Program-made: the position numbers and the translations under genes
Part shown: one piece after another, positions 56,269 to 64,000 of the stretch
Layout of the letters: the number at the start of each line of letters is the position of its first letter
How positions within the stretch are numbered: position 1 is the first letter of the stretch
NCBI RefSeq assembly: GCF_000015285.1
Contig: NC_008709.1
Location: 3,782,001-3,846,000, forward strand
DNA: 64,000 nt
DNA from: Psychromonas ingrahamii 37
Lineage (GTDB): Bacteria; Pseudomonadota; Gammaproteobacteria; Enterobacterales; Psychromonadaceae
Direction of reading: 5' to 3'
The notes under the pieces: model-generated
Told to the model about the DNA's origin: nothing
The model's input: only the letters and a program-made list of their open reading frames with translations
Databases searched by the model: none

Positions 56269-56916
56269 TTAAGGGGGTGAAAATAAGGTGTCTAAATCCG
56301 AATTATTTTTCAGGTCTTTATTATTGATTAAACCATAACTTGTCCAACCATCGGAAACAGTTTCAGGGTTATTAACATCACGAGGATGACTATTGCCAGC
56401 AGAAAATTGAAATAATTCGCTATTATAAATAACAAAGTCCTTGTTGTTGTATGTTTTTTTAGGGTTGAAATAGCTGAAATTATTGGTTTCAAAAACAGAT
56501 TCAATATTGGCCCTTGACGGTGTTAAGTTAATTTTTTCTGAATAGGTATAGGTTTGCTCACTTCCTTTTGAATTATCCCACTTTATATTCAGTGTGACGG
56601 TACGAATATTGACACTTTCATCGGGATCGGAAGCAGAATCGGAAATGACTGTCCATTCCAGATTAAAGGTTGTCAGGCCGGGTGTCTCCGTAATATCAAC
56701 AAGCGCATCGAGACTGGTGGCATTGTTATAGCTGAGTAATTCATTCATTTTCTGGTTTGCCAGGGCAATCACTTCAGTATGCGCCACATTATCGCGATTT
56801 TGCTCAACAATCAGTTTTTGTAAACCGGTTATATTTACAGCGGTTAAACTGACTATTAATAATGACACTAATATTTCAACCAGTAAAAAACCATTTTGAG
56901 CTGTTTTTTTAAACAT
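56269..56916 (-). CDS. type IV pilus minor pilin, PilV-like
   Basis: About 215 residues with a class III prepilin leader: MFKKTAQNG then FLLVEILVSLLIVSL, cleavage after Gly by prepilin peptidase and Glu at +5. LANQKMNELL after the helix is typical of PilV/GspI-like minor pilins. The C-terminal part ends in a region with carbohydrate-binding-module character (YNNKDFVIYNSELFQ ... SDGWTSYG). The start at 56916 has GGAGGG seven bases upstream and overlaps the stop of the preceding gene (TAATG); the ATG at 56931 is therefore not used. Confidence 0.8.
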   Translation of the reverse strand: MFKKTAQNGFLLVEILVSLLIVSLTAVNITGLQKLIVEQNRDNVAHTEVIALANQKMNELLSYNNATSLDALVDITETPGLTTFNLEWTVISDSASDPDESVNIRTVTLNIKWDNSKGSEQTYTYSEKINLTPSRANIESVFETNNFSYFNPKKTYNNKDFVIYNSELFQFSAGNSHPRDVNNPETVSDGWTSYGLINNKDLKNNSDLDTLFSPP

Positions 56917-58268
56917 TAAAAATCCCTCCATGACCCCTGCACAATACTATAACCGTTATAGGTAAGGCGGTTCCGATCTATATTTCCGTATAATGTATCA
57001 AGTACTGCTTTATCATAACGTACAGAAAATGGTTGCTTAGTCCTATGCTCGGCTTGATCATATGAACAACTGTATTCACTTAACACTGTGCCGTTAACCC
57101 TTACTCCCTGCATATCAACAATTGAATCTTCCTCGGTAGCCACCACATTCCCATCGGCATCCAAAACATCGTGCTTGCCAGGAAGGAAATACAGCATGCC
57201 ACTAACAGATGCGACTCTGTTGGCTGAAATGTCAGTGCCGGATGGACCGGTAAAGGTTCCACCTTCTATAAAGACCATTTTGGGATCATTCACTGTACCG
57301 ATATAAAAATATTTATTTTCCGTATCACTTGGGTCTATCTCACAATCTCCAGTGATATAAATAGCATTTATCTCGTCTCCTAAGGCCTGTAAGCGGCTCG
57401 AGCAGCCTTCCCCGCCAACAACTTTCGCCACTTTAGTATTCACAACATCACCAGCAGCCGTTTTATCAGCAGCATCGTTTAATGCAGTGACACCCGCAGC
57501 TTTACTCACTCCAAAGGTGCTTTCAAACAGTGAAGTGGGCTCTGAACCACCTGCGAGTGTTTCAAAAAAATAAGAATTGGCAGGTACATTATTTGGCCAT
57601 TTAATAGTATTACCGTGAGTATCAGACGAGCCTACTTCCAGCGAGTTATCCGCCGTTATCGGTTCATAAAAAGCCTTGTTATCAACCGATCCGGGGCATA
57701 AACCCATTGCGGTTGGATTTTCAGGATGACTGACCAGTTGATAATCTGCAAAATTACCCGGAGATTCACAATCCGCGGCACTAAACCCCTCACAACCATT
57801 ATTAACCATAGCCAATTCATCCAGATTCACTCTTCCATTGAATGAAACAGCTGCTTGGGGAAGATTAAAACTCATTTCAGGAGTAATTTGCAGAGAAATG
57901 ATTCGCTGTGCACTGCCATCCATAGATTTACCCGTTGAGACCAATTCCAGCGTATTGGCATTAAGCCAAGTGAGTGTCACTCTATAGGGGTTATCTGTTG
58001 AGCTGTCAGTATAAGTTGTACTGTCATCATAAGTTGCACGAGTGAAAATCTCAGGCCCGCGGATTGGATCATCAAGTCTACTCAGCAGTAAATTGATACC
58101 CGATTCCGCATTAACAAAGGCCTCATTATTACGGTAATCATTAGCCACAATTTTATTGTCAAGTAGTTGAGTCGATGCCATCTGTGCTGTAAATGCAATG
58201 CTGGCGATACTTAACAAAACCGTCGTGGTTAACACCACAAATCCTTTATTTTGGTTAATAGAGTTCAT
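56916..58268 (-). CDS. pilus assembly protein, PilX N-terminal type
   Basis: 450 residues. The N-terminus NKGFVVLTTTVLLSIASIAF with NAESGINLLL at ~52-61 matches the PilX_N domain of pilin-like assembly proteins. A long exported domain follows with several Cys residues (CEGFSAADCES, CSSRL, CEIDPSD, YSCSYDQ), probably disulfide bonded, and a repetitive beta-rich stretch (FYIGTVNDPKMVFIEGGTF) like a polymer of Gly-rich strands. It is translationally coupled to the PilV-like gene. Other pilus genes are not in the window, so this is a two-gene accessory set for a type IV pilus or pseudopilus. Confidence 0.75.
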   Translation of the reverse strand: MNSINQNKGFVVLTTTVLLSIASIAFTAQMASTQLLDNKIVANDYRNNEAFVNAESGINLLLSRLDDPIRGPEIFTRATYDDSTTYTDSSTDNPYRVTLTWLNANTLELVSTGKSMDGSAQRIISLQITPEMSFNLPQAAVSFNGRVNLDELAMVNNGCEGFSAADCESPGNFADYQLVSHPENPTAMGLCPGSVDNKAFYEPITADNSLEVGSSDTHGNTIKWPNNVPANSYFFETLAGGSEPTSLFESTFGVSKAAGVTALNDAADKTAAGDVVNTKVAKVVGGEGCSSRLQALGDEINAIYITGDCEIDPSDTENKYFYIGTVNDPKMVFIEGGTFTGPSGTDISANRVASVSGMLYFLPGKHDVLDADGNVVATEEDSIVDMQGVRVNGTVLSEYSCSYDQAEHRTKQPFSVRYDKAVLDTLYGNIDRNRLTYNGYSIVQGSWRDF

Positions 58269-58877
58269 TACTAGACTCCAGAAAAGTCATTTAAGATAGA
58301 TCAAAATTGAAATACCTTATCAATATGAAATAGGCCAATCCGGAGGACTAAGGTAAAAAGCCTCATTAGATATTCTCTTTTACTTTTTCAGTAACTTTAA
58401 AGCGATATGAAATTTTCCTATAACCTTCTGCCGGATGGATATTAACGTTCAATTTTGTAATCACTTACAATGAATTGAAACTAATAAAGGGAGGTAAAAA
58501 CCATGTTGAGGTTGTGAGCATCCTTGTCATATTTTCAAATCCATACTTTCAGGTGCTTTAAATCTACCCATTTAGAGAATAGTAAAAAATTTACTTTTCT
58601 CCAGTTCAGTTTAGGAAAGCCAGCATAAAAATGAAATAATTATAAAAAAAACCATAACCTTTAATCGCGCAACAAAAAAGATCACCACCACTGCTATTGA
58701 TACAGATCGCAGAACAAGTTTTAATCACGGCCTTAATTTACATTTATGCAACAAATTTTAGCTACCTCACAATTTAGTCATCGGCTCTGCTTTACACTCT
58801 CTTCCGAATTAATCAGCAATTACAATCATTTCCTCATTAGCAGGTGATTGGTTTATTTTAAAAAATGGAGTTAAACA
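58269..58877. other. spacer upstream of acs
   Basis: About 600 bases, with divergent promoters for the pilin operon and acs. No ORF. GGAG precedes acs at 58866-58869. I looked for a TGTGA-N6-TCACA CRP site, as in E. coli acs, and did not find a convincing one. Confidence 0.4.
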
Positions 58878-60827
58878 ATGAGTGAAGAGCACATTTACCC
58901 CGTAACAGATAACCTAGCAAAAAATAGCTTACTGACTAATGAAGAGTATTTAACACAATATCAAGCTTCAATTAGCGATCCGAGCGCATTTTGGGGTGAA
59001 AAAGGTAAAATTTTAGATTGGATTAAACCTTATACAAAAGTCAAAAATAGCTCCTTCGATTCAGGTCATGTCAGCATTAAATGGTTTGAAGACGGAAAAC
59101 TTAACGTTTCAGCTAACTGTATCGATCGTCACCTTGCCACTAAAGGTGACCAGGTTGCCATTCTTTGGGAAGGTGATACAGCGGATAAAGATGAAAAAAT
59201 CACCTATAAGCAGCTGCATCAACGTGTTTGTCAGTTTGCCAATGTATTAAAATCCCAAGGTGTTAGAAAGGGTGATGTTGTTTGTTTATATATGCCAATG
59301 ACGCCGGAAGCGGCCGTTGCCATGCTTGCCTGTACACGTATCGGTGCGGTTCATTCAATTGTTTTTGGTGGTTTCTCGCCCGATGCGATTGCCGGACGTA
59401 TTGTTGACAGTAGTGCAAAAATAGTTATTACCGCAGATGAAGGTCGTCGTGGTGGACGTGTTGTACCGCTTAAAGCGAATGTTGATGAAGCACTGACAAA
59501 AGACGGCACAGACTGCGTAAAAAGTGTGATTGTCTTTAAAAATACTGGTGGAGAAGTCAACTGGGTTGTCGGTCGAGATCTTGACTGGGAATCAGTTTGT
59601 GCTGATGAATCAAGTGAATGTGAACCAGAAGCGATGAATGCTGAAGATCCGCTTTTCATTCTCTATACTTCGGGCTCCACAGGTACGCCTAAAGGTGTAC
59701 TGCATACTACCGGCGGTTATCTGGTTTACGCAGCCATGACGTTTAAATATGTATTTGATTACCAGGAAGGTGATATTTACTGGTGTACTGCCGATGTAGG
59801 CTGGATCACCGGGCACACTTATTCAGTTTATGGCCCGCTTGCTAATGGCGCAACATCATTAATATTTGAGGGTGTACCCAATTACCCTACACCTGCACGC
59901 ATGAGTGAAGTTGTTGATAAACACAAAGTTTCTATTCTTTATACTGCACCAACGGCAATCCGCGCACTAATGGCAAAAGGTGATCAGGCGATTGAAGGGA
60001 CACACCGTTCTTCATTGCGTATTTTAGGCTCGGTTGGAGAACCAATTAATCCTGAAGCATGGGAATGGTACTACAACAAAATAGGTGATGAACGCTGTCC
60101 TATCGTTGATACCTGGTGGCAAACTGAAACTGGCGGCATATTAATTAGTCCGCTTCCTGGTGCGACCGATCTGAAACCAGGTTCTGCAACCCGTCCATTC
60201 TTTGGTGTTCAACCCGCTATTGTTGATAGTGAAGGGGTCGTTTTAGAGGGTGAAGCTGCAGGTAACTTAGTGATGCTAGATAGCTGGCCAGGACAGATGC
60301 GGACACTTTATAACAACCATGACCGTTTCGAACAAACTTATTTCAGCACCTTTAAGGGGATGTACTTTACCGGTGATGGCGCGCGTCGTGACAGCGATGG
60401 ATATTACTGGATAACAGGACGTGTTGATGACGTACTAAATGTTTCAGGTCACCGTATGGGCACCGCTGAAATAGAAAGTGCGTTAGTTTCTCACCCTAAA
60501 ATAGCGGAAGCCGCTGTTGTTGGCGTACCACACGAAATTAAGGGTCAGGGTATTTATGCTTATGTCACTTTAAATGAAGGTGAGTACCCTTCTCCTGAAT
60601 TGTACGCTGAAGTTAAACAATGGGTACGTAAGGAGATTGGCGCAATTGCAACACCTGATATTTTACATTGGGCAGAAGGTTTACCTAAAACACGCTCAGG
60701 TAAAATTATGCGTCGTATTTTACGTAAAATAGCAACGGGTGAAAGTGATTCTTTAGGTGATATTTCAACACTGGCCGATCCAAGTGTTGTTGAGCAACTT
60801 ATTAAAGAGAATCGCGAAACGAGCTAG
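58878..60827 (+). CDS. acs: acetyl-CoA synthetase
   Basis: 649 residues, the AMP-forming enzyme that activates acetate (acetate + ATP + CoA to acetyl-CoA) in the cytoplasm. All adenylate-forming motifs are present: [19 protein letters not shown] (P-loop), [43 protein letters not shown] and the C-terminal [11 protein letters not shown] containing the Lys normally controlled by acetylation. Full length against the E. coli enzyme (652). GGAG seven bases before the ATG. A terminator directly follows. Confidence 0.97.
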   Translation: MSEEHIYPVTDNLAKNSLLTNEEYLTQYQASISDPSAFWGEKGKILDWIKPYTKVKNSSFDSGHVSIKWFEDGKLNVSANCIDRHLATKGDQVAILWEGDTADKDEKITYKQLHQRVCQFANVLKSQGVRKGDVVCLYMPMTPEAAVAMLACTRIGAVHSIVFGGFSPDAIAGRIVDSSAKIVITADEGRRGGRVVPLKANVDEALTKDGTDCVKSVIVFKNTGGEVNWVVGRDLDWESVCADESSECEPEAMNAEDPLFILYTSGSTGTPKGVLHTTGGYLVYAAMTFKYVFDYQEGDIYWCTADVGWITGHTYSVYGPLANGATSLIFEGVPNYPTPARMSEVVDKHKVSILYTAPTAIRALMAKGDQAIEGTHRSSLRILGSVGEPINPEAWEWYYNKIGDERCPIVDTWWQTETGGILISPLPGATDLKPGSATRPFFGVQPAIVDSEGVVLEGEAAGNLVMLDSWPGQMRTLYNNHDRFEQTYFSTFKGMYFTGDGARRDSDGYYWITGRVDDVLNVSGHRMGTAEIESALVSHPKIAEAAVVGVPHEIKGQGIYAYVTLNEGEYPSPELYAEVKQWVRKEIGAIATPDILHWAEGLPKTRSGKIMRRILRKIATGESDSLGDISTLADPSVVEQLIKENRETS

Positions 60828-60877
60828 TCCGCTCACTTTAGCAACATTTCTACTGGCATGCGGCCAGCAGAGCAGAT

Positions 60878-60914
60878 AGACTTCCAGAACATTGTTTCTG
60901 GGAGTCTTTTTTTT
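60878..60914 (+). terminator. acs terminator overlapping the aroQ ribosome site
   Basis: AGACTTCCAGAA (60878-60889) pairs with TTCTGGGAGTCT (60896-60907), 11 of 12 Watson-Crick plus one G-T, loop CATTGT, followed by eight T up to 60914. The aroQ ATG is at 60915. The GGGAG in the 3' arm is the only ribosome site for aroQ. Confidence 0.88.
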
Positions 60915-61364
60915 ATGACACAACAAATAAAGTTATTAGTTTTAAATGGGCCTAACCTTAATTTATTAGGGCAACGTGAACCCGAGGTCTACGGCAGTAA
61001 GACGCTTGATGACATCATTAAAGCGTTAACCGATGAAGCTGCGCTGCAGAATGTTGCATTATCACACCTGCAATCAAACCGTGAATACGAGCTGATTGAA
61101 AAAATCCACGACGCCTTTGAGAAAATTGATTTTATTATTATTAATCCGGCGGCATTTACGCATACGAGTGTTGCGCTTCGTGATGCGCTATTAGGGGTTA
61201 ATATTCCTTTTATAGAAGTACACCTTTCCAACGTACATGCACGTGAAAGTTTTCGTCATCACTCATACTTATCTGATATTGCACAGGGTGTTATTTGTGG
61301 TTTAGGCGCAAAAGGTTACTCTTTTGCCCTGCAGAGCGCGATTGGTAAATTACGCAATATTTGA
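60915..61364 (+). CDS. aroQ: 3-dehydroquinate dehydratase, type II
   Basis: About 149 residues, the dodecameric type II enzyme converting 3-dehydroquinate to 3-dehydroshikimate. Landmarks: [18 protein letters not shown] with the catalytic Arg and Tyr, [16 protein letters not shown] with the substrate Asn, and [20 protein letters not shown] with the catalytic His. I start at ATG 60915 because family members begin a few residues before [10 protein letters not shown]; a TTG/other start at 60858 would translate the terminator. Transcription must read through, or start within, the overlapping terminator, an unusual arrangement. accB, the usual next gene, is absent. Confidence 0.95.
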   Translation: MTQQIKLLVLNGPNLNLLGQREPEVYGSKTLDDIIKALTDEAALQNVALSHLQSNREYELIEKIHDAFEKIDFIIINPAAFTHTSVALRDALLGVNIPFIEVHLSNVHARESFRHHSYLSDIAQGVICGLGAKGYSFALQSAIGKLRNI

Positions 61365-61406
61365 TTGAATGTTGATGGTGATGATTGAATATGGCTTGTG
61401 ATAATT

Positions 61407-61437
61407 AAAAGCCCCATGGTTTACTATTAGGGCTTTT
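61407..61437. terminator. bidirectional terminator after aroQ
   Basis: AAAAGCCC and GGGCTTTT pair around a 15-base loop. T residues flank both sides, so it can serve aroQ (+) and the convergent DUF4136 gene (-), which ends at 61455. Confidence 0.8.
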
Positions 61438-61454
61438 AATACTAAACAAAAGAA

Positions 61455-62063
61455 CTAGTGGCCTGCCGGTGGAAAATTACCCATCATAATGCCCAAAATA
61501 GATTGTATTTTCTTGCCCGTTGGATCATCCTGCATTTTTTCCAAATCCTTAATACCTTGCATAGCAGAGCGCCAGTAGACCTTTTTCAAATCCGCACTGA
61601 GCACATTAAGCATCACTGTTCCCTGTTTATAACCGGGAAAATTGACTTTGGCGCCGTGCAATCGGGGTAATAAACCAAAATTTTGTTGAATCGCCCCATC
61701 GGCGCGCTGATCTTCCAGTGCAAATAAAAAACCAATCACAACATCAGCCTGCACAGGATCAGGTTGATAGACATAACCTTTAATCGCTAAATAACGAATT
61801 ATTTCGCTGCGAATATAGACCTTAAGCTGTTGTTCTCTTTTACTATCAACAGCTGATAAAACCAGGTTATATTCATTATTCCAAGTAAAATCCGTAAAGG
61901 CAGGTAATACATTTTTAGGGTTCGCGCTACTGACCAGCGTGATACGCTGCACTTCTTTCTGTATTTCCGCCTGTTGTAATTTGGCTTCTGGGGATAAGGC
62001 AGTACACCCGCTAAGGCTTAACCAGGCAACCAAAAAACCAACCAGTAAAACTGTTTTTCTCAT
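61455..62063 (-). CDS. DUF4136 lipoprotein
   Basis: 202 residues with a lipoprotein signal: MRKTVLLVGF then LVAWLSLSGC, Cys20 as lipidation site. The mature part matches the DUF4136 pattern (FTDFTWNNEY ... YLAIKGYVYQPDPVQADVVIGF ... GTVMLNVLSADLKKVYWRSAMQG). Members are outer-membrane or periplasmic proteins of unknown function. GGAG precedes the ATG. It follows dusA by 17 bases in the same direction, so they likely form an operon. Confidence 0.82.
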   Translation of the reverse strand: MRKTVLLVGFLVAWLSLSGCTALSPEAKLQQAEIQKEVQRITLVSSANPKNVLPAFTDFTWNNEYNLVLSAVDSKREQQLKVYIRSEIIRYLAIKGYVYQPDPVQADVVIGFLFALEDQRADGAIQQNFGLLPRLHGAKVNFPGYKQGTVMLNVLSADLKKVYWRSAMQGIKDLEKMQDDPTGKKIQSILGIMMGNFPPAGH

Positions 62064-62080
62064 ATTATCTCCACTAAAAA

Positions 62081-63073
62081 TTAACCCTCAACAACAAATG
62101 CCGCCGCTTTTTCCATCACTTCAATGCCAGCTCCCGGCAAGTGGCCGTTTTCACTCAGATGGCGACGCCAAGCCCGCGCACCCGGCAGACCTTGGAATAA
62201 TCCCAACATATGACGGGCAACATGCTTAAAATACGCCCCATTGCTGAGTTGCTGCTCAATATAGGGATACATCTTTTCTAACACCTCAAAGCGGGTTAAT
62301 ATTTTTTCATTGCCGGCAAACAAGCGCTGATCAACAGAACTTAATAAATAAGGATTAGTGTAAATTTCTCTGCCCAACATAACACCATCAAGATATTGTA
62401 GATGAGTTTCACATTCATCAAGCGTTTTAATACCGCCATTGATAGCAATGGTCAACTGCGGAAAATCTTTTTTTAGTTGGTATACACGCTCATAATCAAG
62501 TGGTGGTACATCACGGTTTTGTTTAGGGCTTAAACCACTCAACCAGGCTTTACGTGCATGCACGACAAAAGTATCACAGCCTTTTTCCGCAACCTTACCA
62601 ACAAAGTCACATAAAAAAGCGTAGGAGTCTAAATCATCAATGCCGATCCGTGTTTTCACCGAGACGGGTAAACCCGTTGCATCTTTCATGGCTTTTATGG
62701 CATCACCAACCAACTCACCTTCCGACATCAGACAAGCACCAAAGCGACCGTTTTGCACACGATCCGATGGGCAGCCAACATTTAAATTAATCTCATCAAA
62801 GCCGCGTTCTTTACCTGCCAGTGCCGAGGTGGCTAAATCAACCGGTGCTGATCCGCCTAATTGCAGACAAACCGGATGTTCAGCCGCATCTTTTTGCAGG
62901 TAATCCCCTTTGCCATATAAGATAGCGCCAGTCGTTACCATCTCACTATAGAGCAAAGTATTTTTACTCATAACACGATGAAAGTATCGGCAGTGCCTGT
63001 CCGTCCAATCGAGCATCGGTGCTATGGAGAAGCGGTTGCTTGGGTAAATGCAGGCTGTATCTGGGTTTATCAT
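62081..63073 (-). CDS. dusA: tRNA-dihydrouridine(20/20a) synthase DusA
   Basis: 330 residues, an FMN enzyme that reduces U20/U20a in the tRNA D-loop using [24 protein letters not shown] at the N-terminus is the DusA signature, and [20 protein letters not shown] contains the catalytic Cys. The product is full length and intact. Its 5' end is a known attachment site for a family of integrase-bearing islands and prophages; a decayed integrase lies just upstream (63270-63660). Confidence 0.95.
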   Translation of the reverse strand: MINPDTACIYPSNRFSIAPMLDWTDRHCRYFHRVMSKNTLLYSEMVTTGAILYGKGDYLQKDAAEHPVCLQLGGSAPVDLATSALAGKERGFDEINLNVGCPSDRVQNGRFGACLMSEGELVGDAIKAMKDATGLPVSVKTRIGIDDLDSYAFLCDFVGKVAEKGCDTFVVHARKAWLSGLSPKQNRDVPPLDYERVYQLKKDFPQLTIAINGGIKTLDECETHLQYLDGVMLGREIYTNPYLLSSVDQRLFAGNEKILTRFEVLEKMYPYIEQQLSNGAYFKHVARHMLGLFQGLPGARAWRRHLSENGHLPGAGIEVMEKAAAFVVEG

Positions 63074-63269
63074 TGCTATTGCTCACTTTTCTATATACTG
63101 GTTTTGCGTTTAATTGCGTTTAATTATCGTTAATTTTGCCTTACTTATAGTATTCCTATAGTCCCCCTCAAAAAGTAGGATTCATGGCATCTCTCTCAAT
63201 TGAAACTCGGAAATTAGCGAATAAAGAGTAACGATTTAAAGCTGTAATAATCGTTAAAAATAAGGGGGC
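63074..63269. other. dusA promoter region
   Basis: AT-rich, with a short direct repeat GCGTTTAATT at ~63106 and 63116. No gene. Confidence 0.4.
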
Positions 63270-63660
63270 TATCATACACAGAGAGTCTAAGACTTTCAAA
63301 AAAAAGAACTGGCCCGAACCTGGGGAAGAAACAAAACCCAAGAGCTAGAAGAGTTTGGCGTTAACAAGCAGAAAACCTGTTTGATTGGTGATCTGCTTGA
63401 TAAGTTTATCAATGATAGCTCTCTTTGGGATAACACCGGGCAAACTAAGCAATATGTGATTAAGATGCTTAGTGATTGTGACATTGCGAATATCCAAACT
63501 GACTCACTGAAATCAGCGACATTATTGAGCATTGCAAAAATAGACTCGCTGCAGGCGCTAAACCGCAAACCATTTACCATTTACCATTTACCATGACATT
63601 GCCTACCTTCGTTCGGTGATGAAAAAAGCGCTTCCCGTTTTTAATATAAAAGCCAACTTT
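63270..63660 (+). pseudogene. decayed tyrosine integrase, N-terminal part
   Basis: Reading frames join to an integrase N-terminus: ESKTFKK, then (after a frame change in an eight-A run near 63298) ELARTWGRNKTQELEEFGVN, QKTCLIGDLLDKFIND and DIANIQTDSLKSATLLSIAK. After a tandem ACCATTT array (63572-63593) a second frame change is needed to continue TIYHDIAYLRSVMKKALPVF. This is the arm-binding/core-binding region; the catalytic domain (Arg-His-Arg-Tyr) is absent. It starts ~200 bases from the dusA start codon, as expected for a dusA-targeting integrase. Confidence 0.7.
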
Positions 63661-63737
63661 TGGTAGGCTAGAGTGTGAAAGTCCTCTTGCTTCTCAATAT
63701 ACAAATGAAATCTTCAACATCATGATCAATAACCAAC

Positions 63738-63820
63738 TTTTTATGCGCATAAAAACGAGCTAAAAAACATTTTTATGCGCATAAAAATGTTTTGACATTC
63801 ATTTTACTGCGCATTAAAGT
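63738..63820 (+). promoter_or_regulatory. palindrome-controlled promoter
   Basis: TTGACA (63792-63797), 17 bases, TAAAGT (63815-63820) form a good sigma-70 promoter for the gene at 63856. Two perfect palindromes with core TTTTATGCGCATAAAA lie upstream (63738-63755; 63767-63790, the second extending to 24 bases). The spacer carries a related CTGCGCAT. A dimeric repressor binding ATGCGCAT sites is expected. Confidence 0.75.
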
Positions 63821-63855
63821 GTAATAAGACCAGTTAATTGACTTGAGAGATAAAG

Positions 63856-64000
63856 ATGCAAAGATCGCGAATAAAAAAATTGATGGAGTGGAAAGCAAAG
63901 AAAAGCCGCAAGCCTTTACTTATAGACGGAGCGCGCCAGACAGGTAAAACCTACCTTCTGCAAAGTTTATTCGGTGAAAGCTTTAATCATGTCTTGCGCA
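63856..64000 (+). CDS. AAA ATPase (DUF4143-type), 5' part only
   Basis: The first 48 codons are in the window. After a basic start (MQRSRIKKLMEWKAKKSRKP) comes the P-loop LLIDGARQTGKTYLLQSLFG, the pattern of AAA_14/DUF4143 ATPases, often found singly on islands and near phage remnants. The frame is open to the window end. GAGAG lies upstream of the ATG and a regulated promoter sits 36 bases before it. Confidence 0.8.
   Translation, partial: MQRSRIKKLMEWKAKKSRKPLLIDGARQTGKTYLLQSLFGESFNHVLR

Noticed and set aside
63381-63596. Intact 71-residue ORF
   Set aside because: It is one open part of a frameshifted integrase remnant whose similarity continues on both sides in other frames.

Overview
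The window comes from a low-GC marine gammaproteobacterium, probably a Psychromonas/Shewanella/Colwellia-type organism. This is inference, based on the housekeeping genes (miaE, gcd, fkpA, slyX, acs, aroQ, dusA, a YhiN/BaiN flavoprotein), two near-identical cold-shock genes, several c-di-GMP genes and a REP-associated transposase with many dispersed repeats. No rRNA, tRNA or CRISPR array was recognised.

Region 1 (1-25.7 kb) is ordinary chromosome with a repeat-rich, patchwork middle. It holds a PagL-like outer-membrane protein, MiaE, a membrane diguanylate cyclase, a PF10118 protein, a 2OG-Fe(II) oxygenase, PQQ glucose dehydrogenase, a nemR-nemA pair, a GGDEF/EAL protein, two MFS exporters, a RAYT transposase with a truncated second copy, and a BLUF gene translationally coupled to an EAL gene. 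Two cold-shock genes lie in ~600-bp duplicated blocks. A thioredoxin-like gene sits between two ~320-bp direct repeats. At least three families of dispersed non-coding repeats occupy the long spacers.

Region 2 (25.7-52.5 kb) is an accessory island. It begins with an 1,098-residue STAND-like ATPase carrying 46-47-residue TPR-like repeats. Next come decayed genes, an HTH gene preceded by two very short Asn-rich ORFs and a helically phased repeat array, a GIY-YIG protein and small orphans. A complete Tn7-like transposition module follows (tnsA-tnsB-tnsC-tniQ-tnsD-like, all overlapping). To its right lies the most interesting locus: a leftward cluster encoding a ComEC-like metallo-beta-lactamase protein, a trypsin-like protease, a Ski2-like DExH helicase, a CHAT (caspase-like) protease and an HNH protein. 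The MBL-plus-trypsin pair recalls AVAST type 1, but the STAND ATPase is replaced by a helicase and a CHAT protease. I regard it as a candidate undescribed conflict system.

Region 3 (53-63.1 kb) returns to the chromosome: YhiN-like flavoprotein, FkpA, SlyX, two type IV pilus minor-pilin genes, acs, aroQ, a DUF4136 lipoprotein and dusA. A terminator overlaps the aroQ ribosome binding site.

Region 4 (63.1-64 kb) is a second, decayed island edge at the 5' end of dusA, a known integration hotspot. It holds a frameshifted integrase remnant and a palindrome-controlled promoter driving an AAA ATPase gene that runs off the window.
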